Positions 51,066 to 59,591 of a stretch of 64,000 bases of DNA are shown here, piece by piece. The stretch covers positions 124,001 to 188,000 of the forward strand of contig NZ_AMRX01000008.1 in NCBI RefSeq assembly GCF_000300815.1, read 5' to 3'. The position numbers and the translations under genes are program-made. The stretch comes from Gayadomonas joobiniege G7 (GTDB taxonomy: Bacteria > Pseudomonadota > Gammaproteobacteria > Enterobacterales > Alteromonadaceae). The stretch's first letter is position 1; each line of letters starts with the position of its first letter. The notes beneath the pieces are model-generated. The model did not search any database, was not told the DNA's origin, and saw only the letters and a list, made by a program, of their open reading frames with translations.

Positions 51066-51813
51066 GGTTCAAATCCTGCCAGAGATAATAGTTTATCGTG
51101 TTTTGACGACCAATATGAATCAGATTCAGTTGATGTGCTGCGGCCATCTTAACCGCCATTTTTGACGGCGATGCTAAGCTAATTAAATTGCCATAACCGG
51201 ATTTAATGGCCTTTTGCACTAACTCGCTGCTGCATCGGCTGGAGATTAAAACAGTTCGTGTAACTGGTGAGTTTTTAGCGAGTAACATAGCGCCGGTTAC
51301 TTTATCCAGTGCATTGTGACGGCCGATATCCTGCTGAAAAAAATCGAACTCACCTTGTTTATTTACCACCGCAGCGGCGTGGATAGCAGCACCGTTGTGA
51401 GCGGCTTGATGGCGCTTAGAAAATTTGTCTCGCAAGCCGAGTAAAAGTGCTTGGTCGGGCGCAGGGGCTGGTTTTACTAAAGGCAATTTTGGAAAGGCAT
51501 AAGTAAGTGCTTGCTTTCCGCATATGCCACATCCTGAAGTGCCTTTTAAGCTTCTCTTGGTTTGTTTAAAAGCCGAAAAACTGCGCTGACTTAGGGTCAC
51601 TTGTAGTTCAATAAAATCACCGTCGCTGATCACTTCAAATTCATGTAAATCATATAGCCTGGTCAGTAAACCTTCATGGTATAAAAAGCCGATAGCAAAA
51701 TTTTCTAGCTGAAATGGGCTGATCATCATTACAGCATAGTTAATGCCGTTGATCGTAATTGCAGCTGCAACTTCTTCGGTTAATTGGGCGAGAGACGGGT
51801 GGTCTGCTGACAT
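51052..51813 (-). CDS. fdhD: FdhD, formate dehydrogenase sulfurtransferase
   Basis: A 253-residue FdhD. The CGICG pair (GTSGCGICGKQAL) holds the two cysteines that pass sulfur from IscS to the molybdenum cofactor, and AVVNKQGEFDFFQQDIGRHNALDKVTGAML is the conserved core. It is needed to activate formate dehydrogenases; here it probably activates the overlapping YdeP-type enzyme. Its gene is divergent from a LysR-type regulator. Confidence 0.93.
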   Translation of the reverse strand: MSADHPSLAQLTEEVAAAITINGINYAVMMISPFQLENFAIGFLYHEGLLTRLYDLHEFEVISDGDFIELQVTLSQRSFSAFKQTKRSLKGTSGCGICGKQALTYAFPKLPLVKPAPAPDQALLLGLRDKFSKRHQAAHNGAAIHAAAVVNKQGEFDFFQQDIGRHNALDKVTGAMLLAKNSPVTRTVLISSRCSSELVQKAIKSGYGNLISLASPSKMAVKMAAAHQLNLIHIGRQNTINYYLWQDLNHAKT

Positions 51814-51943
51814 ATATTTTGCTTTACGCGATTATTAAATAACGAGTAAGACTAAAAGAGTATGCTCCCAGTCGCTAATTAATAATTTTTATCTTATGAT
51901 AGGGCTTGTCTATCATAATTAACGAGGTTAATAACTTTTATCA

Positions 51944-52825
51944 ATGAACCTTAAGCACCTAAATTATTTTTATCAACTCTCTATTCATCAGCATTATGGT
52001 AAAGCCGCAAAAGCATGTTTTATTACGCAACCGACATTATCGGCCTGTATTCATAGTTTAGAAAAAGAATTAGGGGTTGGTTTGGTCGTGCGAGATAAAC
52101 ATTTTATCGGTTTAACCGAAGAGGGATATCTACTCGCTAAGTTTGCAGAACAAACTTTAACTGCGCAGGCTTCTTTTTCTCAAGCATTAAGTTTATACCG
52201 GGGAGAGTTAAGTGGTCTCCTGAGAATCGCTGTGGTGCCACAATCCAGTACTGAAATCATCGAACATATAACAAATTTTAAATCACGCTATAAAAACGTA
52301 AAAATACGATTAAATGTGATGCAAAACAGTAGTGTTATTCAGCAACTAAAAGCGCATCAAATAGATTTGGCAGTTGCTTTTAGGCAGAGTTTTAGTGAAG
52401 AAAACTTGGCCGAATTTAATGTTCATTCGATAGGTGCAACCGAGATCGCATTGTTGGTGGCGAAAGATAAAAAACATGACTTTGCGGAGAACTCAAAGTG
52501 GACACTTGTTGACCTAAAAAAGACTCCGCTGGCTTTGTTAAGTCCAGAAATGCAATTTAGACAGACTTTAGACAAGCAGTTTGAAAGTTTTGGTATATAC
52601 CCAAAAGTTGAGTTTGAAACGGACTCGTTATTTCATCTGGTTAGTGCAGTAACCAAAATGAAACTAGCCGCGATAGTATCATTAAATACCGCTAAAGTAT
52701 TAGCGCAGGATCATCCGTTAATTTATTATAAATTAGATTGTCAGAGCTTGGGAGAAACGGCAATCTTTCACCGTAAAAAGCATGTTTCTCCCGTGATTGA
52801 TAAATTTATTCAAACACTGCTCTAA
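51944..52825 (+). CDS. LysR family transcriptional regulator
   Basis: A 293-residue LysR protein: the winged HTH (MNLKHLNYFYQLSIHQHYGKAAKACFITQPTLSACIHSLEKELGVGLVVRD) is followed by the substrate-binding-like effector domain. It reads away from fdhD and the YdeP-type gene with a 130-base shared promoter region, so it is the likely regulator of that pair. It converges on the GntR gene with three bases between stops. An OxyR-type cysteine pair was not seen. Confidence 0.9.
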   Translation: MNLKHLNYFYQLSIHQHYGKAAKACFITQPTLSACIHSLEKELGVGLVVRDKHFIGLTEEGYLLAKFAEQTLTAQASFSQALSLYRGELSGLLRIAVVPQSSTEIIEHITNFKSRYKNVKIRLNVMQNSSVIQQLKAHQIDLAVAFRQSFSEENLAEFNVHSIGATEIALLVAKDKKHDFAENSKWTLVDLKKTPLALLSPEMQFRQTLDKQFESFGIYPKVEFETDSLFHLVSAVTKMKLAAIVSLNTAKVLAQDHPLIYYKLDCQSLGETAIFHRKKHVSPVIDKFIQTLL

Positions 52826-52828
52826 AAA

Positions 52829-53437
52829 TTATTTTATGTTTTTACGTAATGCTGCGGTGGCCGCTTTAACGTCTTGGGCACGAATACCGTCTAAAATCGT
52901 TTTATGTTCATCTACTAAGGTTTGCGATGTTTTTATACGTTGGTAATTCATGCGCATTCTTAAAACGATCGGATACCAGATATTAACCAAGTCTTCGCCG
53001 CCTGCTAGGCGAACCAAAAACTGGTGAAATTCGATATCGACTTTTGTCAATTCGGTATATTCTTCATTATCGAAATGAGATTGCATGCGTTCAATTATGC
53101 TATCCATCTCTTTTAAATGATTTTCAGTCATCTTGTCCATGACGTTTTTGATCGCAAATTCTTCAATTTTACGACGAATGTCAATTGACAGCTTTTGCAT
53201 CTCGGCTGACAAAGGGCTACTAACAGATGAACCAATATTGTTTTTGCTAACCACTAAACCCTCTTTGGTTAACTTTAAAAGCACATCTCGGATTGGGCCT
53301 CGAGATACACCAAACCGTTCTGCTAATTGCTGTTCATTTAATTTTGTATTGGCCGCCAATTCACCAGAAATGATGTCAGAGCGCAATGCATCAGCAATTT
53401 GTTCCCGAACTGGAATAATTTTATTTGTTCTATTCAT
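52829..53437 (-). CDS. GntR family regulator, FadR/FCD type
   Basis: A 202-residue regulator. The N-terminal winged HTH (VREQIADALRSDIISGELAANTKLNEQQLAERFGVSRGPIRDVLLKLTKEGLVV) is followed by an all-helical FCD effector domain (EFHQFLVRLAGGEDLVNIWYPIVLRMRMNY). It is divergent from the anhydrogalactose operon. FCD regulators of sugar acids (UxuR/ExuR type) bind palindromes. The perfect ATTGTTAACAAT at 53745 lies in the shared gap, so it is the best candidate regulator of agar use here. Confidence 0.88.
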   Translation of the reverse strand: MNRTNKIIPVREQIADALRSDIISGELAANTKLNEQQLAERFGVSRGPIRDVLLKLTKEGLVVSKNNIGSSVSSPLSAEMQKLSIDIRRKIEEFAIKNVMDKMTENHLKEMDSIIERMQSHFDNEEYTELTKVDIEFHQFLVRLAGGEDLVNIWYPIVLRMRMNYQRIKTSQTLVDEHKTILDGIRAQDVKAATAALRKNIK

Positions 53438-53799
53438 TTTAACAACCGATTATTAAGTTACTAACTGTTTGGCAAAAATCGAGCTGATAGTCCATTTAAC
53501 TTGCCTCCCGCCCATCCAAGTTAAATATTCAGCCAATCTGACAAACCCGATATATCAAGACATTTTACTACAAAGATAAGCTTAAAACAGCTTTTTGTCT
53601 TAAAAACAGGCAATTGAGCGCCTATTTTTGGTCAAAATATAAGTTTAAAACTGTAATTTTATATTTAATATGTTGACTTAGTTTTAATACTATACTTTTA
53701 TTTTGTAAATAATTAAAAAAAGATCAACTAAATGTTTGAAATGAATTGTTAACAATGTACAATGGTTTAAAAGCTTAGATTAGTTTAGGAATCAATCCC
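53438..53799. promoter_or_regulatory. Control region between the GntR gene and the anhydrogalactose operon
   Basis: A 362-base AT-rich gap holding ATTGTTAACAAT (53745-53756) 44 bases before the cycloisomerase start. Apart from long A/T runs nothing else stands out. Confidence 0.6.
53745..53756. promoter_or_regulatory. Operator-like palindrome ATTGTTAACAAT
   Basis: A perfect 12-base palindrome shortly upstream of the operon for anhydrogalactose oxidation. It is the same sequence as the core of the site between GH50 and GH117. Confidence 0.6.
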
Positions 53800-54951
53800 G
53801 TGAAAAGTGTAACTAAAACAGCGCCAGTTTCAGCTATATCTGAAGCCCAAGGCTCACTGATTAAATCAGTAAAAGCAGAATATTATCAAATCCCTTTAGC
53901 GGAAGTCTTAAGTGACGCTAAACACGGGGACCATACCCATTTTGAACTGGTTGTATGCCGAGTGCTCACGCACGATGGTTTCGAAGGCGTTGGCTATACC
54001 TATACAGGTGGCACAGGTGGCCGCGCCATTTATTCATTGATAGACGATGAATTTAAAACATTTTTAATTGGCCAAGACTCAGCAAGGGTTGAGTATATTT
54101 GGGAGAGCATGCTTTACAAGCTGCATTATATCGGCCGCGGCGGCTTATTGAGTTTTGCGATGTCAGCAATAGATATTGCATTGTGGGATATCCGTTGCAA
54201 GCGATTAAACCAACCCTTATGGAAAGTGGCCGGCGGGCAAAACAATCGCACGCGTTGTTATGCAGGCGGCATCGATCTTAATTTCAGCGAAGAAAAGCTC
54301 TTAAATAATATTCAAGGGTATCTAGATGCTGGGTTTAAAGGTGTGAAAATAAAAGTTGGTAAAACCGACTATCGCGAAGATGTTGCACGAGTTGCTGCCG
54401 TTCGAAAACTGATCGGTGATGATACTACTTTTATGGTTGATGCCAACTATTCATTAACGGTGGAAACCGCCATTCGTTTTTCTCGTGCAATCGATCAGTA
54501 TGACATCAAATGGTTTGAAGAGCCGACGATCCCAGATGACTATTTAGGTTACGCTAGAATTGCAGAAGCCACTAACATCCCGATAGCTATGGGTGAAAAT
54601 CTTCATACGGTATACGAATTTAATTATGCAGTGCAACAGGCCAAGTTGGGCTTTTTACAACCGGATGCATCAAATATCGGGGGCATCACAGGCTGGTTAA
54701 AGGTGGCTAATTTAGCTTACGTAAACAACTTACCTCTGTGTACCCATGGTATGCATGAGTTGCATGTGTCATTGATGTCTTCACAAGCCAATGCAGGTTA
54801 TATGGAAGTGCATTCATTCCCAATCCATCAATATATCACAGAAAAATTTTCGCTAGACGCCGAAGGCTGTGCACTTGCACCCAATGTTGCCGGCACAGGG
54901 GTCGATTTCGATCAGGCTCTGATCGGAAAGTATTTAATTAAACAATCTTAA
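53800..54951 (+). CDS. 3,6-anhydro-alpha-L-galactonate cycloisomerase (enolase superfamily)
   Basis: A 383-residue mandelate racemase/muconate lactonizing-type enzyme. Long stretches match what I recall of the Vibrio cycloisomerase: LSDAKHGDHTHFELV, YTYTGGTGGRAIY, HYIGRGGLLSFAMSAIDIALWD, GGIDLNFSEEKLLNNI, DANYSLTVE, MGENLHTVYEFNYA and CTHGMHELHVSL. Catalytic Lys (KIKVG), three metal acids (DANYS, FEEPT, GENLH) and the late His (THGM) are in place. It opens the anhydro ring to give 2-keto-3-deoxy-L-galactonate. The first 20 residues are extra and could be trimmed by a later start. Confidence 0.9.
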   Translation: MKSVTKTAPVSAISEAQGSLIKSVKAEYYQIPLAEVLSDAKHGDHTHFELVVCRVLTHDGFEGVGYTYTGGTGGRAIYSLIDDEFKTFLIGQDSARVEYIWESMLYKLHYIGRGGLLSFAMSAIDIALWDIRCKRLNQPLWKVAGGQNNRTRCYAGGIDLNFSEEKLLNNIQGYLDAGFKGVKIKVGKTDYREDVARVAAVRKLIGDDTTFMVDANYSLTVETAIRFSRAIDQYDIKWFEEPTIPDDYLGYARIAEATNIPIAMGENLHTVYEFNYAVQQAKLGFLQPDASNIGGITGWLKVANLAYVNNLPLCTHGMHELHVSLMSSQANAGYMEVHSFPIHQYITEKFSLDAEGCALAPNVAGTGVDFDQALIGKYLIKQS

Positions 54952-54962
54952 GGTGAAATAAA

Positions 54963-55991
54963 ATGACCGCAGCACAATATATAGGTAACAAGTCTTTTAC
55001 CATAGTACCAGGTACTGAGCAGCAACCGAAAGCGGATGAAGTAAAAGTAGCTGTGGGTTATGTGGGTATCTGTGGTACCGATATGCACATATATCACGGC
55101 GTAATGGACAAACGAGTTTCTATTCCACAAACCATTGGTCATGAAATGTCTGGCACCGTAGTTGAAGTGGGTGCAGATGTGACCAGTCACAAAGTGGGTG
55201 ACCGAGTGGTGGTTAGGCCTTTAGACTGGTGTGGTGAGTGTCCAACATGCAATGCCGGCTTTACACATATTTGTCAAAACCTTAAATTTATGGGCATAGA
55301 CACCCCAGGGGCATTCCAAAATTATTGGACAGTTAAAGCCCGTACATTGCACGATCTGCCGGATAATGTAAGTTTGAAACAAGGCGCGTTAATCGAGCCT
55401 TTATCAGTGGCGTGCCACGATATTTCCCGCTCTCGTTTAAAAGCCGGTGAAAAAGCAGTGGTTCTTGGTGGTGGTCCTATCGGCCAGTTAGTCGCAGCGG
55501 TTGCCAAAAGTGTTGGTGCCGAAGTATTGGTCTCTGAACCAAACGAAGCGCGTCGTGAATTTGCTGAAAAACAATTAGGTGTTAAAGCAGTTAACCCAAT
55601 TGAGCAAGATTTGACAGCTTACGTCGATGAATGGACGGATACTAAAGGGGCAGATGTTGTTTTTGAAGTATCAGGTGTACAGCCAGCGATTGATGCAATG
55701 ACTGCTATTGCCGCACGCCGTGGTCGTATTGTCATGGTCGCTATACATTCGCAAAAACCTCAAGTCGATCTTTTCCAATTTTTCTGGAAAGAATTAGAGC
55801 TGTTAGGCGCGCGTGTTTATGAGGCCGCTGACTTTGATATGGCCATTGAGTTAATTAGCTCGGGTAAAGTTGATGTTGACCCTTTTATTACGTCAGTGAG
55901 CAAACTTGATGAAATCGGTCAAGCTTTTGCCAATATGGACAATAATCCACAGGGTATGAAAGCATTAGTTTCTTGCAGTGACGAAGAATAA
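54963..55991 (+). CDS. Zinc-type medium-chain dehydrogenase, likely 2-keto-3-deoxy-L-galactonate 5-dehydrogenase
   Basis: A 342-residue medium-chain dehydrogenase. Catalytic zinc ligands lie in GICGTDMHIYHG and GHEMSGTVVEVG; the structural zinc cysteines in CGECPTCNAGFTHIC; the Rossmann motif in VLGGGPIGQLVAAVAKSVG. It begins 11 bases after the cycloisomerase. In described anhydrogalactose pathways 2-keto-3-deoxy-L-galactonate is oxidised to a 2,5-diketo acid, then reduced to KDG; the position suits the first of these steps. Specificity is inferred. Confidence 0.75.
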   Translation: MTAAQYIGNKSFTIVPGTEQQPKADEVKVAVGYVGICGTDMHIYHGVMDKRVSIPQTIGHEMSGTVVEVGADVTSHKVGDRVVVRPLDWCGECPTCNAGFTHICQNLKFMGIDTPGAFQNYWTVKARTLHDLPDNVSLKQGALIEPLSVACHDISRSRLKAGEKAVVLGGGPIGQLVAAVAKSVGAEVLVSEPNEARREFAEKQLGVKAVNPIEQDLTAYVDEWTDTKGADVVFEVSGVQPAIDAMTAIAARRGRIVMVAIHSQKPQVDLFQFFWKELELLGARVYEAADFDMAIELISSGKVDVDPFITSVSKLDEIGQAFANMDNNPQGMKALVSCSDEE

Positions 55992-56000
55992 GGAATCTCC

Positions 56001-56765
56001 ATGTTAGATAAATTTAGTTTAAAAGGTAAAGTTGCATTAGTAACAGGTTGTAGTCGTGGTATTGGTTTAGCGATGGCGGAAGCTTTAGCAGAAGCTGGCG
56101 CTGACGTGATTGGTGTTTCAGCAAGCTTAAAAAGTGAAGGTTCAGCGCCTGAAAAAGCAGTCACTGCTGCCGGACAAAAGTTCTCTGCATATCAGTGTGA
56201 TTTTTCTGACCGCAAAAGTTTGTATGCATTTATTGAAAAAGTAAAAGCAGATCATCCTAAAATTGACATTTTAGTCAATAATGCAGGGAACATCTTACGT
56301 GACCCTGCGGTTCAGCACAGTGATGAATATTGGGATCAAATCATTGAAATTAACCTGAACTCTCAATTTATCTTAAGCCGTGAATTAGGTAAAGAGATGG
56401 TCGAGCGAGGTGAAGGTAAAATTATCTTTACCGCATCTTTGTTAACTTTCCAAGGTGGTATCACTGTACCAGGTTATGCAGCGAGTAAAGGTGCAATCGG
56501 CCAATTGACCAAGGCATTGGCAAACGAGTGGGCGAGCAAAGGTGTTAATGTTAATGCAATTGCCCCAGGTTATATTGCCACTGACAATACAGAAGCACTG
56601 CGTAATAACCCAGAACGAGCTAAATCTATTTTAGAACGTATTCCACAAGGCCGCTGGGGTGAACCTGAAGACTTTAAAGGTCCGACTGTATTTTTAGCAT
56701 CAGAAGCTTCTAACTATATGAATGGCGCTGTTGTATTAGTTGACGGCGGTTGGATGGGGAGATAA
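56001..56765 (+). CDS. KduD-like short-chain dehydrogenase, likely 2,5-diketo-3-deoxy-L-galactonate reductase
   Basis: A 254-residue SDR. The cofactor motif is TGCSRGIG, then [11 protein letters not shown], with the catalytic Ser in [10 protein letters not shown] and YAASKGA (Tyr-x3-Lys). Similar to KduD (2-deoxy-D-gluconate 3-dehydrogenase). In the bridging path it would reduce the diketo acid to 2-keto-3-deoxy-D-gluconate, the substrate of KdgK at 29.2 kb. It starts nine bases after the dehydrogenase and ends four bases before the aldehyde dehydrogenase ATG. Confidence 0.8.
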   Translation: MLDKFSLKGKVALVTGCSRGIGLAMAEALAEAGADVIGVSASLKSEGSAPEKAVTAAGQKFSAYQCDFSDRKSLYAFIEKVKADHPKIDILVNNAGNILRDPAVQHSDEYWDQIIEINLNSQFILSRELGKEMVERGEGKIIFTASLLTFQGGITVPGYAASKGAIGQLTKALANEWASKGVNVNAIAPGYIATDNTEALRNNPERAKSILERIPQGRWGEPEDFKGPTVFLASEASNYMNGAVVLVDGGWMGR

Positions 56766-56769
56766 AACC

Positions 56770-58221
56770 ATGCAAATTCGTAACAATGTAAATTTCATCA
56801 ATGGTGAATATGTTAAGTCAAGCTCGGCAGAAACCATTGATATCTTGTGCCCTAGCTCGGGTGAGCTAGTGGGCACTATCCCTGCGGGTAGCGTTGAAGA
56901 TGCTCAGCAAGCATTAGAAATTGCACAAACCGCACAAAAAGGGTGGGCTAAACAAACGGCTCGTGAGCGCGCGACAGTACTGCGTAAATTTGCCGCGTTA
57001 ATCCGCGAAAATACTGAGCAGTTAGCTGAAATCTTAGTAAAAGAGCAAGGCAAACTCATTGCTGTTGCCCGTATGGAAGTTGGTGCGACAGCAACCTTTA
57101 TCGAATATGCTTGTGACAATGCACTGACATTGCAAGGCGATATCTTGCCATCTGATAACCCGAACGAAAAAATCTTTATTCATAAAGTACCTCGTGGCGT
57201 TGTGGTTGCTATTACTGCGTGGAACTTTCCGCTGGCATTAGCCGGTAGAAAAATAGGTCCTGCGTTAATTACTGGGAACAGCATTGTTGTTAAACCAACT
57301 CAAGAAACCCCATTAGCAACAATGGAATTAGGCCGCTTAGCAAATGAAGCAGGCATTCCAGCGGGTGTTTTAAACATTGTTAATGGCACAGGTTCAGTGG
57401 TTGGTCAAACCTTATGCGAAAGCCCAATTACTAAGCTAATTACTATGACGGGCAGTACAAGAGCCGGTAAGATCATCTATAAAACCAGCGCGGAACACCT
57501 AACCCCAACCATGTTGGAGCTTGGTGGTAAAGCCCCTATGGTGGTGATGGAAGATGCAGATTTAGACAAAGCAGTTGATGATGCTGTGGTCACTCGCTAT
57601 TTAAACTGTGGTCAAGTCTGTACTTGTGCTGAGCGCTTATATGTACATGAATCTGTTTATGATGAGTTCATCGAAAAATTTGTACCAAAAGTTAAAGCGC
57701 TAAAAGTTGGTGATCCAATGGATCCCTCTGTTGATATGGGACCGAAAGTCAATAAAACAGAGATAGAAAACATCGAAAATATCCTTCGTGAAGGTCTTGA
57801 GCAAGGCGGTAAACTTATTCTTGGTGGTCAACAAGCCAAAGTTGCTGGATTCGAAGGTGGTAACTGGTTTGAACCAACCATTGTTGCGGATGTTGCGCAA
57901 GACAATGTTTTGGTTCACGAAGAAACATTTGGCCCTATTTTACCTATTGTAAAAATCAGCAGTATAGAGCAAGCCATTGAATATACTAATGATAGTGAAT
58001 ACGGTTTATCTGCTTATTTGTATACTGAAAATTTACGCTATATCCATAAAGCGATTGCTGAAATGGAAGTCGGTGAGGTATATGTTAACCGCGGCATAGG
58101 TGAGCAACACCAAGGCTTCCACAATGGCTGGAAACAAAGTGGATTTGGCGGCGAAGACGGCAAATATGGTTTAGAACAGTATGTTGAAAAGAAAACCGTC
58201 TATTTTAGTGAAAACTACTGA
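56770..58221 (+). CDS. Aldehyde dehydrogenase, likely 3,6-anhydro-L-galactose dehydrogenase
   Basis: About 483 residues from ATG 56770 (the frame is open to 56740 inside the SDR gene). It resembles AldA-type lactaldehyde dehydrogenases: [38 protein letters not shown] (general base Glu), [15 protein letters not shown] (catalytic Cys) and the end [35 protein letters not shown]. In this operon it should oxidise 3,6-anhydro-L-galactose to the anhydrogalactonate used by the cycloisomerase. A terminator follows. Confidence 0.85.
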   Translation: MQIRNNVNFINGEYVKSSSAETIDILCPSSGELVGTIPAGSVEDAQQALEIAQTAQKGWAKQTARERATVLRKFAALIRENTEQLAEILVKEQGKLIAVARMEVGATATFIEYACDNALTLQGDILPSDNPNEKIFIHKVPRGVVVAITAWNFPLALAGRKIGPALITGNSIVVKPTQETPLATMELGRLANEAGIPAGVLNIVNGTGSVVGQTLCESPITKLITMTGSTRAGKIIYKTSAEHLTPTMLELGGKAPMVVMEDADLDKAVDDAVVTRYLNCGQVCTCAERLYVHESVYDEFIEKFVPKVKALKVGDPMDPSVDMGPKVNKTEIENIENILREGLEQGGKLILGGQQAKVAGFEGGNWFEPTIVADVAQDNVLVHEETFGPILPIVKISSIEQAIEYTNDSEYGLSAYLYTENLRYIHKAIAEMEVGEVYVNRGIGEQHQGFHNGWKQSGFGGEDGKYGLEQYVEKKTVYFSENY

Positions 58222-58254
58222 TCGTTTTTAGTAAATAAAATCTAGTCGTGTATC

Positions 58255-58284
58255 AAGCCCACCTAGTTGTGGGCTTTTTTTTAG
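58255..58284 (+). terminator. Rho-independent terminator of the anhydrogalactose operon
   Basis: AAGCCCAC (58255-58262) pairs with GTGGGCTT (58269-58276) followed by a T-run, 33 bases after the aldehyde dehydrogenase stop. Confidence 0.92.
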
Positions 58285-58348
58285 CTGTTGTTAAATTATT
58301 TTTGTGTTATCTTTTAAAAGATATGATGTTTTGGTTTTGAGGTTGCAT

Positions 58349-59221
58349 ATGAAAACTCTGTATAAAACTTTTTTGTTTGCCTTAGCTGTTTTGTCTATGC
58401 CAGTTGCGGCAGTTACAAAAGTGACGTTTGCCACAGGCGTGTCAGGAAATATAAAAGAACAATACGAATATAATGTTGTAAAGCTAGCGTTAGACTATTC
58501 AAAAGATAGGTACGGGGATTATGAGTTGAGTATCCGGCCTGGAGATGATGTCCCTAGTTATACGAGATTAAGGATTGAAGCAGAGAACAATGATTATACT
58601 AACATGGTTTATAAAGACTCAGTTTCTAATGATCTCGTTGAGCGTTTAAAGCCAGTACCTTTTCCTGTGGAGTTAGGGGTTTCCAGCTATCGTGTTGGTC
58701 TGACGTCTGTCGAAAAAAAAGCTAAATTACAAAATATTGCTTCGCGAAGTCAGGCAAGTGAGTTAAAAATTATTCAGGGTCGTGGTTGGTTAGATGGTGA
58801 CATTTTGCGTTCACAAGGGTTTACCGTTGTTGAAGGGCGTTATATAGAAGGATTATTTTATATGGCTGCTAACGGCCGAGGTGATCTTTTCCCACTCGGC
58901 GCGCATGAATTAAAACGAGAATTGGATAAATTTTCTTATATTGATGGTCTGACCTACGACACTGAAATTTGTATATATTATCCGTTACCAAAGTTTTTAT
59001 TTACTAATAAAAACAATACTGCACTAGCAGATCGACTTGAGTATGGTTTAAAAGCAGCGTTTGAAAGTGGTTCTTTAACCCACTTATGGAAAAAATTCTT
59101 TTATGAGCGGCTACAGTTTGCCGATCTTAAAAATCGTAAAATATTCCGTTTTCAGAACCCACACCTGAGTAAAATTGACCCCTCGTACGAAGCTTACATA
59201 ATAGATCCGAATATTTTATAA
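58349..59221 (+). CDS. Periplasmic solute-binding-like protein
   Basis: About 290 residues from ATG 58349, which has GAGG seven bases ahead (the frame is open to 58304). The signal peptide is MKTLYKTFLFALAVLSMPVAA. The mature part resembles family 3 amino-acid-type binding proteins in the degenerate form common in Alteromonadales (ELSIRPGDDVPSYTRLRIEAENN; LKIIQGRGWLDGDILRSQGFTVVEG; LADRLEYGLKAAFESGSLTHLWKKFF). No ABC permease is nearby. It may be a stand-alone sensor or binding protein; the ligand is unknown. Confidence 0.65.
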   Translation: MKTLYKTFLFALAVLSMPVAAVTKVTFATGVSGNIKEQYEYNVVKLALDYSKDRYGDYELSIRPGDDVPSYTRLRIEAENNDYTNMVYKDSVSNDLVERLKPVPFPVELGVSSYRVGLTSVEKKAKLQNIASRSQASELKIIQGRGWLDGDILRSQGFTVVEGRYIEGLFYMAANGRGDLFPLGAHELKRELDKFSYIDGLTYDTEICIYYPLPKFLFTNKNNTALADRLEYGLKAAFESGSLTHLWKKFFYERLQFADLKNRKIFRFQNPHLSKIDPSYEAYIIDPNIL

Positions 59222-59247
59222 ACATTCATACGGTTTAAAGCAGTTTT

Positions 59248-59273
59248 AAAAAGGGCTAATTAGCCCTTTTTTT
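59248..59273 (+). terminator. Rho-independent terminator after the solute-binding-like gene
   Basis: AAAGGGCTAATTAGCCCTTT forms a near-perfect stem followed by T-rich sequence, 27 bases after the stop codon. Confidence 0.88.
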
Positions 59274-59591
59274 ATGACCATTTACTGAGGGGAAAAACTC
59301 TATTTGAAAAGGGGTGTTCACTTATGATTTTTGTTTATTGTATGCAATTTTGGTTTATTATTTTGTTTTAAGAGGTTTTTATTTGATTTTTAATTTTTTA
59401 TTAAAAAGTTTAAATCGATGTTTTTTAAACAAAAATAAATATTTTAAACAAATTGAATACAATTAATTGCAATTGCATATTGTTGACATTATTATGTTAA
59501 TGGTTTGTGGTTGCTGTTGCGGTTAACCATAATTTAAGCCTGGCTTGGAACAAGGTTTAACCAGCCAGACGTATCATTAACGGAGATCATA
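59274..59591. other. AT-rich leader region of the TonB-dependent receptor gene
   Basis: A 318-base gap. TTGACA (59483-59488) is a possible -35; TTGTTGACATT there also loosely resembles the TTGTTAACAA motif. GGAG at 59582-59585 is the ribosome binding site. No gene seen. Confidence 0.45.
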
